DNA of 64,000 nt from positions 1 through 64,000 of the forward strand of contig JASANG010002393.1 of assembly GCA_030248215.1 (NCBI GenBank), given 5' to 3'. Of this stretch, positions 32,710-46,009 are shown piece by piece. The notes beneath the pieces were generated by a model. The model saw only the letters and a program-made list of their open reading frames with translations. It was not told the DNA's origin and ran no database searches. Numbering within the stretch: the first letter of the stretch is position 1; each line of letters begins with the position of its first letter. The stretch is from Enoplolaimus lenunculus (Eukaryota; Nematoda; Enoplea; Enoplida; Thoracostomopsidae). A program made the position numbers and the translations under genes.

Positions 32710-33640
32710 ACAGCATAATACACATCACGAGTCGTACAACATTCGAGTCGCTGAATTCATTTCTCCGCTATCCGATACGCGACAAAAACATGACAAAAAC
32801 CTACGATTTTAATCATATTTATACAGCCGTCTTGATGGGTTCATTCATAAATATCGAAAACATAAATAAATATTATCATTCATTTGCAGTTGGTACTGCC
32901 GGGTGTTCAGCAAAAAACGACCAGTTTACTTTACACTGTTTATCTGCGCAATATTTTGCCTACACACAGCACCTGAAAACTTGTCACATTGAACAAAAGT
33001 TACCGAGACGGATTAATTTCTGGTACCTACGCTTCATACAGCGTTGAGTCGTATAAGATTATTTACAAACCTCGTTCAAGGGCCCATAATATTCTCAAAT
33101 GATTATAGCACCTATCGCCAGTTAGAAATAGGTTTTCAAATTGACGGACGAACTCCTACAAGGATCCCCTGTTTCGTTATGGCTAAAACGCTTACTTCCG
33201 TGAATATCACAAAACGTCATCTTAAACAAATCATCTCTGCACACAAATACCATCACAAAATCACAGAGAGACACACAAAACCATGAGCTGACAATGAATC
33301 TCGGATTTACGGTTTACATCTGTTATTTTGGGGCTTCGCCCGTAGCAACAGATTACGGCAAACGTCGCCAGATAGTTTTAAGAACATGAGAATCAGTCAG
33401 ACAGAGGTTTAGACAAGCCGAGATATTAAAAACAATGACGTATTAATTAAACCGGGTGCCTTTAGCATATGCCGGTTGCTATTTCTTAATATCATAAGCA
33501 ATTTTTCTATTTCAATACACAACTTTGCAACAATTTGAGGACTTCAAACCAAAGCTGACAGAATTTTCCCAATGGGCAAAACAAAATATTTTGACCCTAC
33601 AAATTAACCTGCTTAACATTCTCAGTGTAAACTACTATTG

Positions 33641-33646
33641 TTTAAT
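33641..33646 (-). promoter_or_regulatory. Possible poly(A) signal ATTAAA of HID1
   Basis: This common variant hexamer lies about 45 bp after the HID1 stop on the minus strand. Confidence 0.35.
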
Positions 33647-33689
33647 CACTATAATGTGATATGATCTATAATAGGTTAAATGAAAATAC

Positions 33690-36600
33690 CTAAATGCGCT
33701 GTATTTCAAACAATTTCACTTCTGTGTCGTACCAAATCGGTGGGTCAGTATTCCTGAAACAAAACACAAAGAATTTCCTTAATATTGTACTAGCTAAACA
33801 AACAAACAACCAACCAACCAACCAAAAAACAAACAGTTTTCCAGCATTGAAACGTGAAGGGCATTACCCTCAAAACGGAATGGTCACTCCTTCTGATTAT
33901 TGCTTGGAAACAATAATAATCCCACATAGTTCTTTTCACAGTTCACATTCTAACATTTATTAGCCTTTATGCAACTTCAACGATATCAAGCGTACACCAG
34001 CTAACGTTTTTGAAGGAATGAATGATAGGAATCGCAACCAAAAACCTTCAGTAGATAAAATACTCAAACCATAAAAGCTTCAGTATCCATCGCGCTTTTC
34101 CGTTAGCCGTCCCTTTATCCCAAATTAATTGGTGTATGCATTAATTGTGAAAGTTATCTTACCTAAGGTATATGATGCCCCACATGTACGTTCTAAACCA
34201 CTGATTAGTACCACTGTTCGCCTGATATTTTCGGATCAATATTGGATGCGGAACTGGCAAAAGTCCTACTAGAGTACCATGCTGCAGAAACTTCAGGATT
34301 TCCGTTTCGTCCGTTAGTCCCCTGACAACAAGAAAACAGCCCATTATAAAATTTGTGTGATTGGCAAAAGTGGAGCCGGATATTACGTTACACAATGCAT
34401 TAGACCGGAAACGGATACGGATATTACACTTCTATTTCAGCAAGTATTAAAACGCAATACTGCATTTGATTAAATGACTAACTGGTATACTCTGTGATAA
34501 GTTTTGTGCTTGCGTTATTTTTTAATACAAAACTGCTACACTTTTCAGCGATAAATATACCGCATTTTGAATTCGTTCAACGAAGCGTTCATGCCCATCA
34601 TTATCTAGCAAACATAATGTTACCTGATTGCGAATCCTACGCTACAATTTTTTTGTATTTTAAAATCGCAATTTTTTAACTTGAAACTTATGGATGTTTA
34701 ACTGACTTGTCAATGCAAATTTTTTCTACTTGTGGTACGAGAACTTGTAGCAAACGCATAATCGTTTGCAAGGGCAGCTTGGATTTCCATCCGACAACCT
34801 AAAACCAAGAAACAGATAAATCAGGCTGACGCTACAAGAAAAACTTGCAATCTCTAGTTAACTACACAACAACGAGTACGCGAAACTGCAGATGAAACAA
34901 ACGAACGGTATCCTGCAAACATGAGTACCTGCGTTTCATGACGTACAAGAGCAAAATCCCGATCTTATTGGATAACTAATTTTACCATTATCACAAAAAA
35001 TGTTGTTTACATGCTAACACGTTATTTACCTGTTTTCCAAGTAGCAGGAATAAGCGGTCTCGGTTAAACACAAGGGGCGATACCTGACTACTGCGTCGGT
35101 CAATCTCTGGCCATCACAACACACAAATTAAAATTTTTTACCAACATAGATGGATTTCAATGCCTTTTTCGTTGTTTTTGTATTTTTCATAGTTTTTGTG
35201 TTTTTTTTTTCGGAATATCTGCTCATAATCATTGCGTCCGAGACTCAAAAAACCCAGACCTGCCAAAATACCGAGTCATGCCGAGACAAATACTTCTATC
35301 CCTGTCAAACAGATGTAAAATTTGTCTTAACGGTTGTTGCCGCGCGTCATATTAGCAAAACAATTTTGTCATAAATCACCGAGCTCTGCTTACACAGATC
35401 AACACCAGTGTTCCATCAAGAACCCAGAGATTTTGTAAATGCAAAATGAGAACAGGACTCGAGTTCCAGCGGGACTACCGATGTTGAATTTTGCACAACA
35501 CTTACCAATACCAAAGACAAAGTTCAACTTCGTAAAGGTGTCACCTAATGTTAGCGTAAGAAGGGTAGCACTACATTTTTTGACTATTTTGGCGTCGTCT
35601 GGCACTGTACGTATGCAACGCAGGTGAATTGCCGCACGGCACCACACGACATGTACCGCGATAAACTAAGACTCTCTGACACTTACCCAGTCTGACGTGG
35701 GCGTCCATGTGTTTAGAATGACATCACCGTTCGCGTCCAACTCACGCGTCGGAGACTTAAAAATAAACGGCATGACGATCATAATAACTAATAAAAAATT
35801 CAAAGTTATAACCTAAATGAGGTATTTCACATATCCACATGAAACAAATCCGATTCAACATTTATTCAAAACTGCTAATAGGTGCTCCACATTGCTGAGA
35901 ACAAAAGATTTAGCGAATATATGGTAGCCATTTTCGTACTATTACAAATATTCCACTAAACTTACTGCATTTCCAGGAGACACGCATTCCGGCCGTTCAC
36001 CTTTACTCACGTAAGTTCGTGATTTTTCTGTCATTTGAGAAACGTCTGGAACAATAAAAACTCGGCATATTTCACCAAAACTCGGCATATTTCACCACAG
36101 GAACCTATTATGATCGTATTCTCAACTGCGTACAGCGCACACCGCAACACCTATATGTTGCCAGTTGGCGATAGGTCATGGTAGGAATATTTTCTACAAC
36201 GGCATTTAATTCGTATAATTAAAATATCAATCAGCCCACAATTTATTTGTTTAAAATCTGGTAACTAATCACGGGTGCAGGCAGAATTCTGGTTTGGGAA
36301 GGGCCACATTAATGGTCGCATGTCTATGCCCCTGTTATTAACTGATGACAGTTATATAACAAGCTCACTATACCTGGAGATATAACAAGCTCACTATACC
36401 TGGAGTTGCTGCTAACGATGCTTTCAATGTGCCAGGTTTCGCTTCTTGAGGTGTTGTCGCACCTGAAACAGAACCGAATTATACAACTTCTAACTAAGCT
36501 AATAGTTAGCAAATTAAACTTAGCATCTAACCAACCCATCAACTCTTACGGCCCATGTTTATTAAATATCAATTATTTTTTTGGGTGTGATTTCAATATT

Positions 36601-39600
36601 CGAACACTTAAATTGCTAACCTAGTGCCAATCGGTCCTGGATTTAGCACGTTGTTGTGGATGTACTAGCAACGTTTCCAACTGACTTCTTACCTATTCCT
36701 GTCCCGGTAATGTTTAATTCGTGTTAGAACCCTTCCGTCTGATTGTTTCCCTCGCCCTGCTTACCTTCCGATCTAGACTCGGACCCATTCTGACCTTCAC
36801 CATCTGTCCCTGGTCGTGCAGGGTTTGGGCCGTCTTGTGGCGAAGACGGTGACTTAAGCGTTGCCGGCAACGACGACGCACTAGGACTTTGCACTACGAT
36901 TCCGCCGGTTTTTGCTTTTCGATTTGCAAGCGATTTCGCAATACTAGTATGGTCAGTGGCTAAATTCGCTAACGCGTGAAATACTGTTCGCTTGCGAATA
37001 ATTGTATATATTAAATTTGCGTTACCTACAAATAATACTATTTGCACCAATCATATTAAACAAAAAGATAAATAATAAGCAAAAAGAAAACAAAAACAAA
37101 TTAAAAGCAAACAGAAAAGAAAGAAAAATTCCACGTAGTCTTACAAAAAAATTTCCACTGTTTTAGCACCTGTTTTCGTATTATTATTATTGCGATTTAA
37201 ATTCTACTTCTACGATAAAAAAGTTTTGACGTTTTAACTATATACAAAAGAAGCGATAATGAACCAAATATCATATATACGGCGTGATTGAAACAGAAAT
37301 TTTGCACAATTTTCTAAAAACTTACCGTCGAACTGATATTGAATGATATTATTGAAAACTTCAAGCAAAAAGAACACCAAATGATGATTCGTTGCGTTTG
37401 TGTATAAAAACCACGGAGTACTGAACGCTTCTAGTAGATGTACGAGCTTGTTTGCCGACACCATCGACAGTGATTTCAGATATGGCGAAACTGAAACACG
37501 TACCAAAACGCACGTTTATTGCCGCATGGAACAGTATATCAATTTTTAAACAAAAACGTCCGGTGCCACAAGTACAGATACAGACAAACATGCTTTTAGG
37601 ATCGTTTTTATATATATGTAATTGTAATGCAATTATAGAATTGCAACCACTGAGAAATGTATATACAGAATTTTTAACCTATATAAGGCTCTATGCAATT
37701 TTAGATTAAATAACCTTCGCAGTTATTGTTGAAATTATTTAATATCGTCCTACAAGAACAAAAACTATATTTTACTAGCTGTTTAACTGTTTTAAGTCAC
37801 CTCTATTAACCCTGCAGTTTTTCACGTTGTACGTTACCATTAAGCTCATATGGCCTTGGTGAGTGAATGAATTAACCTTACGTCAATTAATTGATGTAAC
37901 CAAAACAAAACGAACTGATGTTCAAGCTATTTTGTAAATTTATTGGTATTAAAGTGAGCTTTGTAAAAATATTTCGATAGCATAAGATTTCTACTACTTA
38001 CGCTGTAAAAGTTACAATTTTATCTTGTGCAGTACAAGTGCGTGCTGTGCTTTACACAATGTATTTGGGTTCAAAATATATTTTAAATTCAATCTTCGTC
38101 AAAAAATTACCAGTGTCACAAAATTTCTCTTGGATCCGAAAAAACACGCATATTCTAAAAATCTGAAAAGTAAATTTGATATATGTGTGTGTTTTATTTC
38201 GTATTGTGTGCGTTTGTTTCGTGTATGTGTTCGACTAACGTGCGGCTGAATTTGAATAAATTTCTAATAGCGCAGGGTTATTGCGATTTTAAGGAAGGCG
38301 ATGACACCATGAAAGTCCAGGGCAATAACACAAATTTCTTATAGACCAGAACTATCACGAATGCTATAGCATAATGCATTGACTATTGACAACATCGTCA
38401 AATGTGATCGTGGTTGTAATGTTAAAAAACTAATCATACTGATGTCCCCATGGACAGTAGCCAGAATTTTGGAAAAAAGGTTACGTTTAATAAAAACTTC
38501 GAATGGGGTTTCCTGTGTTGCAAACTGAAACCATATCTAAAAACGTTGTAAAAAAAGTCCCAACTAGATGAATTTGACTTCTGAATGCTCCCACCGGCTA
38601 CGCCTCTGGTTGTCTCCCTGTAACCATTACCTAAAAACAGTGTCAACTCACCATTCACAACTATTGTCAATAGACAATCGAATAAGCTTTGAAGTCGTTG
38701 GTTACCGGTGGTAATGAGCTTGTGGAATACCTAAAGTGCTCAGAACAAACATAGCTACGTATGTGTTTTGCAATTCAAAACGTTTATATAGCTAAGCAAT
38801 AAACACAGTTTGCAGTTTAAGAAGAATGATACTGCACTTTTGATGACGTCTGGCGCCGTCTGTCACCGTGCGGCGTCGTCTGCCACCGTGCGGCGCCGTC
38901 CGTCACCGTGCGGCGCTGTCCGTCACCGTGCGACGCTGTCCGTCACCGTGCGGCGCTGTCCGTCACCATGCGGCGCTGTCCGTCACCATGCGGCGCTGTC
39001 CGTCACCGTGCGGTATCGTACGCAAGTTACTAACGTATGATACCGTGTAGTGACGGACGATGACGGACGGCATTGCACGACATGTATAAAAGCGAAACCT
39101 TAAACATCGTCTCCAAGCCATCCTATAGGTACCTGCAGCACCAAAAATACACTTGAAAGAAATCAGTGATATTAGCTACAGCAACGAACCTGACAACCCC
39201 AGGCATATATTTCTTCTTTCCTACAACAACGCCCACAAACATGAAAACTAACGCCGGATTAGCCAATAAAAACCACTCACTATAATAAGCAAATCAGCAT
39301 GTGTGCCGGTAAATACTGGAATGTCCATAGGTACTCGCACAGCGTACGGTTTGTTCAGACGCACACCAAAATTGCGTTCGCCACTTAGTAACAACAAAAT
39401 AAACACACCGATATGTACAAGGCCGACACGAGCTGAAAACAAAATAAAAACAAAATGACTAAAAAATAATAAAAACAAAATGCAAGCACAAACACCACTT
39501 ACAGCAACTTTATGACTACTGCTCGAATCGATCACCGCCTTGTCGTGGGTCGAGCGGCTCCTGCCTCGCAGGTCCAAATGGTGGTCTACTTCCCCGATGC

Positions 39601-42600
39601 AACGAGACAATCACCATCTCCGCGCATGTGACAGGATCGCTCCTGTCAACGATCAGCCTTGATCGCGGGGCCAAACAACAACAACAACAACTTTATGACT
39701 ATGTGGTTCCAGTAGACCATCTGTCGAAAAATCTATTCTCACTATGATTTTAAAATCCGGTATAACCTTGTGGGTGCGAAAACCCAAGTTTAAAACATAA
39801 AAACACTGAAACCTAATCGCCAGAATTCTATGAACGGGCCTCATATAAGTTACCTGAACGCAGACGGTAGTGTCATTAACATCATGAACATAGAATACCA
39901 CAAATATATACATAGAAGTAGCCACACAACATAATTTAAATATTTATTACTTTATTCGCTAAAGCAAAAACATCAATGCAGGCCGACAAATCTCTAAATC
40001 AGGACTAAACTTTGCTTACATTGGTCATTTCTGGAATCATTCAAGTGATACAAAATCGGCACCAGAATCTCCAAAATATCACTCGTTTTTAAAACGTAGT
40101 ACAGAAATTTCTGAAACAGTGTTGGGAATAAAAAAATAACACTGCCCTCAAATCACTAATGTTAAAATAGCAATTTTCATACTTGTGTAGCGTTTGAATT
40201 CTATTTGTAACTAAGTAGAATATATCAAACAACATATCTGCGTCCAAGGCCTGATCGCAGCATGTAAACAAAATTTCTAAAAGCTTAGAACTACAAAAGA
40301 AAGGCAATATATGCTGCCTCAATACTGTATTCGGTTTGTTAAAATCTCGGTACTAATAAACAATCGGTACCATATTTTTTATGTACAGAACGTTCGACTT
40401 CGCTTCATAATCTCAGTCGTTAATTCTTAGACCACGAAAAACAACCGAACCTATTGCATACCTTATTATACTCACAACATTTCCAGAAAAATACCAACAG
40501 CTCTTGATGAAAATTAACTTTCTTGGCCGAATTCGGCAAATACGTTTGCTGCAGCGGATTGTTCAGCAGTCGCGTGAAACCTTTCAGCATAAATTCGAAA
40601 TCCTAAAACCACTAATTTCTGCAACAAAGTAGTACCACTTAGTCAGCCTAAGAACCTGATCCAGATCAGAATGCATTACCCTATTTTCGTCTTTTTAATA
40701 AAATGGTTTTACGAGCTGGACTGAATGCGCAAACTCACGTGTAATAACATCTGTGAAAAGTTACCGCTATAAATTCAAACATCTCTCTGCGTAAGGTATC
40801 TAATATAAATTTCGTACTAACCATCCATTGAAAGAATATTTGACCCCGATCCATAAGCAGGCATAATATAAAGTGACTTCCAAAATGACAAACAAATAGC
40901 ATCAATGCTACCAAAACGCAAAAACTTACCTCTTCTCGATGAATGCGTGACAAATAATTGATGAAAAAGTTATCGTGATATCCAGGCTAAAACAGAAATA
41001 AATGTACATAAGTATATATATTGTCGGTTGGTCAGGCTCGGAATAAAAATTCTCTATTTGGACCCTAAGCGTGGCGTTGCCTCATTTGACAATTCCAAGT
41101 CGATCAGGTGATATCTTGCACCGTATTGCATTGTACGTGAATTACTGTAATTTGTCGCATACAGATCTGTAAATAAATATCTTTTACTTGCAGCGCCGTC
41201 CAACGCCGCATTTAGCCACACCACAAACATAGCGTTATTCTTATTAAAACTAATGTCGCTTCCGTTAGAATTCTTCCAAACAGCAAGTGTCTATGTGTTT
41301 CTTTTGAGCCCACCATGGTTATCGTCAAAATAAAAGGTTTACCTTAGGCAAACCGGACAAAATATTTTTCAATGTGTCAGAAATAACAATTATCTCCACT
41401 TACTTCTAAATCAGGCCCCGTATCCATATCGTGATCCAGGCAAACAATTAACACTTGAATTGCAACTTGAACAAGAGGTTCCCGGGTATCAGCGAACAAA
41501 AGATAATTGTACGGGAGTCCATAGCCAACAGGATCATACGCGCACACGACATTCAACATACTTGTGAATAACGGTAATACGTGTCTGAAACATATTAAGT
41601 TGTATTATTCTGCGTTTAACGGCAAAAAATTACAAAGGTACAACAATCTTTTTTCCACATTTTTCAATCACAACCAAACAGGGTATAATCGTAAAGCAAA
41701 CACAGCGCACCGATAAATGAAAATAATTCCCAAGCGATATCATTCAAAAACGCAATATGCTGCTGACGAAAACTGCCAAAATGTTATCTCATCGCAAGGG
41801 TCGCAGGCTCCAATTCAGTCTCCAAGGCTCAAGTCCCTGACTAGGTAGAATCCAGTTTCTAACTCCTATCCAGCTCAAGCCTACTTAAAACTAACCTATT
41901 CTCAGCAGACGTAAAATACTCAATCCAGCGGTTACGCGATGACACAGGAGCTGAGTCACTACTGCGTCGATCGTTTTCTCGGCCCAGGACGCCTCCTGTG
42001 AGCATGTTTGGACCACGACTTCCTGGTTCTCCTTCGACAGCATTCGCTGAATGAGCAGGAGGGGGCGGTGGTGTTGCGTACATCGCTTCTGAGAAGCAAG
42101 TAATCAACAGTTTGAGAATTTCTTTACGATTATGATCGTGTACCGGAGAATGAGACGGCGTCGCAGCAAACCCGACACCAGACTCCCAAATGTATTCACA
42201 CGAATCGATTGCAGACAAATCTTCCGGGGTTTCCTGTTACGATATAAAATGACGATCGACAAACATGTAGACTTATGATCCATAAATGGTACAAACTAAG
42301 GCGATAAATATAGACTTTATGAACCAAATACTCCAAACGTTTTCGTAAACCAAAAAATTGTCAGTGTGACATTCAGTACAACCGTAGCCTAGGTTATAAA
42401 AACTGTATTTGGTAAATCCGGAATAAACTATATATACACCAAGTAGATAAAACAGCCAAAAACATTTTGCACACACTTACCGGTCCTTTCTTACTAGACG
42501 AAACTGTGAAATCTGGACAGAATAGCAAATCCTAAAAATAGTGTTTATCTTATAAAACAACACGAAACACACAAGAAACTAACGTCACAAAACAATAATA

Positions 42601-43896
42601 TGGAGTAACTGCATCATATTTAAACGCTATCAGGAGTAAGTTTATCCATGATTTATTAACATCATCAAAAGTTCTTTTCGCAGTTGAGAAATTGTAAATA
42701 TATTCTGCATAAACCTCGTTACAATAACGCTAGTAAAAACACAAGAGTAACTTCTGTACTCACCGAGAGCGCATTCAGTAAAGCTTTCGCTAATGGCAAA
42801 CCATCATTCTAGAACAACAAAAGCACATAATCATCTATCGAAAAACCAAATTGAAAGTTTGATAAGTAGTTAAAAAATTAGTAAACAATTTATGAGCGCT
42901 TGCATTAGAGTATAACGACCGTTTAGAAATCAATGGGATATACCTTTCCGTTAGTGTTACTATAAAAATATACAAACCTGAGATCCTTGTTGATCAGTAG
43001 ATGACGATGACGCTGCTGTGGTTGCGCTCGGAAGCGCAGACCAAAAATAACCACGCCAGTCGGGATCTTCGAAAATGTATGGCAGAATGCGAGTTAGCAG
43101 GCGGACACAGTTCAATACTGAAATGAAATAATAACGTGGAAGTGTGATGACATGTACACAAACAAAGGTGCTTAATGAAAGGTTTTCCTGATTCTTAGTA
43201 GGAGATGGCAGTGCGCAACAAAATGCTAACGACCACGCGAAAAAGGTCTAAACAAAAGGTAAAATACAACTTGTTTTAATACGTAATAATACAGCAGAAC
43301 GAGCAGACATACCACAGATGCGCAGAGATTACTGTGTAGTTCGATCTTGTTACATAAAAGCCGCTAACCTTTGTGTTGTTCCTTGGGCGAATGACATGAA
43401 TGTTCGCAAGCAGTGACCAACCGCTCTACTGCTTTATAACAAAGAGTTGCTAAATTAGTTGGCGCTTCTTCGCGCAGAGAGCGAATCTCCGTCGCTGGGA
43501 TAAACGAAAAAACGTCTTGGACGGATGTTACGTGTTCCGGAGACCAAAATTGTTCCCAAAAGCTTTCGTCGCATGGTTCGATGGGCTAAAAGAAAATTGT
43601 TCGCATATTGGTACTTATGCGTTTTATTCACCATTTCTAGTTCACCAATTCTTCAGTTAACGCAAAAATATTTATCTTATCTAAGAACTAAAAACTGTCG
43701 TACCCTAGCCTACCAACTTATCAGAGATGAGCCTTAAATCCACCACAATTGTAGGCTTCTCGAGGCGCACTATTTACAGATCTCAAGACCCAGCCGACAC
43801 CTATTTCACTCAGATACAGTCAAAACTTACTTTAGTCTTTGAAGTGAGTTCTATCACAGCTTTCCTAAAATTAACTCTGCTATCGGCGTTTCCCAT
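33690..43896 (-). CDS. HID1: HID1 (high-temperature-induced dauer formation protein 1 homologue), complete, 19 coding exons, 815 aa
   Basis: Exons in gene order: 43831-43896, 43369-43585, 42978-43117, 42764-42808, 42481-42531, 41896-42233, 41404-41584, 40930-40986, 40462-40602, 40020-40110, 39281-39432, 38652-38730, 37326-37490, 36765-37025, 35966-36045, 35687-35755, 34707-34798, 34163-34321, 33690-33753. Summed length is 2448 bp, 815 codons plus TAG. All phases agree and all introns are GT-AG. The N-terminus MGNADSRVNFRKA has Gly2 and Ser6, a myristoylation signal as in known HID1. Conserved blocks include CAYDPVGYGLPYN, INYLSRIHREE, LLSGERNFGVRLNKPY, VPVDIP-type PMDIPVFTGTHADL, NHHLVFFLLEVFNNII, WKSKLPLQTIMRLLQVLVP, PVPHPILIRKYQANSG and a C-terminus VKLFEIQRI. 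Exons 14-16 are the variable Ser/Pro-rich linker. Known HID1 is a peripheral trans-Golgi protein needed for dense-core vesicle and neuropeptide sorting. Human HID1 is 788 aa from memory. Confidence 0.97.
36055..36100. repeat. 21-bp tandem duplication in HID1 intron 14
   Basis: AAAACTCGGCATATTTCACC occurs twice in a row. A second local duplication (ATAACAAGCTCACTATACC, 28-bp unit, twice) lies at 36352-36408 in the same intron, and a K-family end at 36110-36180. Confidence 0.75.
38846..39014 (+). repeat. 20-bp GC-rich minisatellite in HID1 intron 11
   Basis: The unit is CGGCGCTGTCCGTCACCGTG, with about eight copies in tandem and a few point variants, in otherwise AT-rich DNA. The flank CCGTGCGGTATCGTACGCAA and an inverted CGGACGATGACGGACGG at 39050-39070 show that it grew inside a small inverted-repeat element. 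The same motif occurs once in each copy of the 1-9310 locus (near 725-795, 4680-4750, 6730-6795). Confidence 0.9.
43687..43731 (+). repeat. Direct repeat of about 40 bp, left copy
   Basis: GAACTAAAAACTGTCGTACC and following bases to AACTTATCA recur at 44389-44428. The two copies bracket about 700 bp that includes HID1 exon 1 (43831-43896). Confidence 0.8.
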
Positions 43897-44289
43897 TTTG
43901 AAACAGTTAAATGTTTATTACGCAATAGATATTATAAATATATACGTACGACTTTTGTCAGCCATCACATCAACGCTAAAAAATAAAGCACACCTTGCAA
44001 CTGTCTATCTACTAAACATAAAAATTTTGAAATGCTACAAATGTTTATGTCAAAAATACATAAGTTGGCGGTCAAGGGACGACCTTGTAGAAAAAACGGG
44101 GGATGTGACATGCGGATGTATGGTGGCAAATAATAACCTCATGCTGATGCTGTACATCGGTAAAACACTGCTGCATATGTAGTGCCTTCATATGCAGCAG
44201 CAGTAAAACATAGAAGAACCAAGATACATGTGCATAATATTGAGGTTCTTATAAGGCATAAAAACAGAAAGACTGAACAGTTGATTGTG

Positions 44290-44366
44290 AGGCGGTGTGG
44301 CTCAGTGGATAGCGCGCTGGACTGATAATCTGTCGAACCGAGTTCGAAACCTATTGGGAGCGTCCC
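44290..44366 (+). tRNA. tRNA-like sequence, anticodon GAT (Ile), probably a pseudogene
   Basis: It has an A-box (TGGCTCAGTGGATAGCGC), an anticodon loop CTGATAA giving GAT, and a B-box (GAGTTCGAAACC). The anticodon stem pairs mostly through G-T, the T-stem is poor and the acceptor strands pair only in part. Nuclear GAT isoleucine tRNAs are unusual in animals. It is best read as a decayed tRNA or the head of a SINE. Confidence 0.4.
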
Positions 44367-44388
44367 TCATTTTCAGCTGCTAACGTAG

Positions 44389-44428
44389 AGAACTAAAAAC
44401 TGTCGTACCCTAGCCTACCCAACTTATC
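44389..44428 (+). repeat. Direct repeat of about 40 bp, right copy
   Basis: It is the near-perfect partner of 43687-43731, with one extra C. It lies just downstream of a tRNA-like sequence. Confidence 0.8.
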
Positions 44429-44959
44429 ACATTCATGTCTGTTCATGATGACTGAAAGTATTGAACGTAGCAGGTCATAAGGCAGCCAAACAACGAAAAG
44501 TTAGCTCAATTTGCTACCAAATGATTCTGCCTCAATTAGAAGTAGGTAATAAACGTCAATCATTGAAACACGCTAGTGTTTACAATATATGTTTCAAGCA
44601 TCGAGAATGCACGCTTTTTGATAGTTTTGCAGAATGTTCTCTGCAGGAAAGAAGAGCTGGAATGAGGTAACTTACGTATAGAATATCCTACTTAGCCGCT
44701 TCGACACCATACACAAATTGGGCAGCTAAACGTATCATTTAAGTTGTTGTTAAAAGTTTGATTTTTGTAATTTTTCGAAAAAATTGATTAAAAATATGTA
44801 ATTACCATAGCTGGTCGATATTATTGTGTGATGCTAATGACACCGTGCAATAGATTACGTGTCCCTGCGATGTTTGTTCTACTGAAATTGCTAACTAAGA
44901 CAGTGATATTTTGTAATAACCTCCCATGCATTATAGCTTAGAACAGGCTGCTTTTTGGT

Positions 44960-45048
44960 GGATTGCAATGGAGCAAGTGTACGCTTTAGACATATTTTGT
45001 TTAGGCTTAGGCGTACGCTTAGGAGTAGACTTAGCATAAAACCTAACC
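44960..45048 (+). mobile_element. T element fragment
   Basis: GGAGCAAGTGTACGCTTTAG is followed by three TTAGGC-like hexamers and a decayed end at CCCATGTAA. It directly abuts the foldback element. Confidence 0.55.
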
Positions 45049-45069
45049 GTATCCCATGTAAAAGAAAGA

Positions 45070-45998
45070 AACTAGGTAAAGTGCCCCTAGAAGGGACAGA
45101 TTGTGATATGTTTCGCTTGAAGCTTGTAAGAGTTTAAACAAGGGTTAGTTAGACCATAGATCAGTAGGTAATGCTTATAATATTAGCTCCATAACTTCTA
45201 TGAAAATAGTTGTCATCTATATCTTTGACGGCTGTCTTTCAGTGTTAACACGCTTGCGGTCAGTGAAACAAGAAACATATGGGCCCAACGAAATTTCAGC
45301 TGTTAAGCTATAAATTGACACTATGGGTTTTCAAGGCGTTCTAAAGTACAACTCTAAACATGCCTTTCGTATAACAATCAGTTCCTTTGTTAAAGTTATC
45401 TCAATTGAGCGCCAGCAGAACATGTTCTTTGAAATATTTAGCAACGTTGAATTGTATTTTCTAGATGAATAGCTTAAATATGTCACAGCACAGACCACAA
45501 TTTGGAAAAGTTTTTCGACTTCACATCATCAAATTGTCATGGTAAAGATAGCTAAAATAGTCGAGCACGTATGCGTGACATTTTTTATTCGATAATCAAT
45601 AGACGCAATTTGTAATCTTGCAATATTGAAATATTTACTAATCAAGTTTTAGAAGCAAAATATTTTAAAACTCAAAAAATGTCCTCGTCCAACGAAGAAT
45701 GCTAGATTAGATCACTTATGAACTAAACATTGTAAAACCCAACAAACGCTAAAATTAAGCTGATAGGTGATGTCCGCTGGGCCCATATGTTTTTGTTTCA
45801 CTGACCGCAAGCGTGTTAACACTGAAAGACAGCCGTCAAAGATATAGATGACAACTATTTTCATAGAAGTTATGGAGCTAATATTATAAGCATTACCTAC
45901 TGATCTATGGTCTAACTAACCCTTGTTTAAGCTCTTTTACAAGCTTCAAGCGAAACATATCACAATCTGTCCCTTCTAGGGGCACTTTTACCTAGTTT
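45070..45998. mobile_element. Foldback element with about 230-bp terminal inverted repeats
   Basis: The left arm 45070-45300 and right arm 45773-45998 are nearly identical in inverted orientation. The outer ends read GAAACTAGGTAAA and its inverse, and the inner ends are near GGGCCCA. The middle of about 470 bp has no ORF. Arm identity is high, so insertion or arm homogenisation is fairly recent. Confidence 0.85.
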
Positions 45999-46009
45999 CA
46001 TATTTTATC

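Noticed and set aside
32637-33047. 136-codon plus-strand frame
   Set aside because: It begins inside an S element and runs into unrelated sequence.
38846-39014. CRISPR-like array
   Set aside because: The units are tandem without unique spacers, and the genome is eukaryotic.
38810-39050. Arg/Ala/Val-rich repeat protein frames
   Set aside because: They are frame readings of the minisatellite in HID1 intron 11, with units of 20 bp that shift frame each repeat.
43727-44182. 151-codon plus-strand frame
   Set aside because: It lies antisense over HID1 exon 1 and its flanks, with no recognisable protein features.
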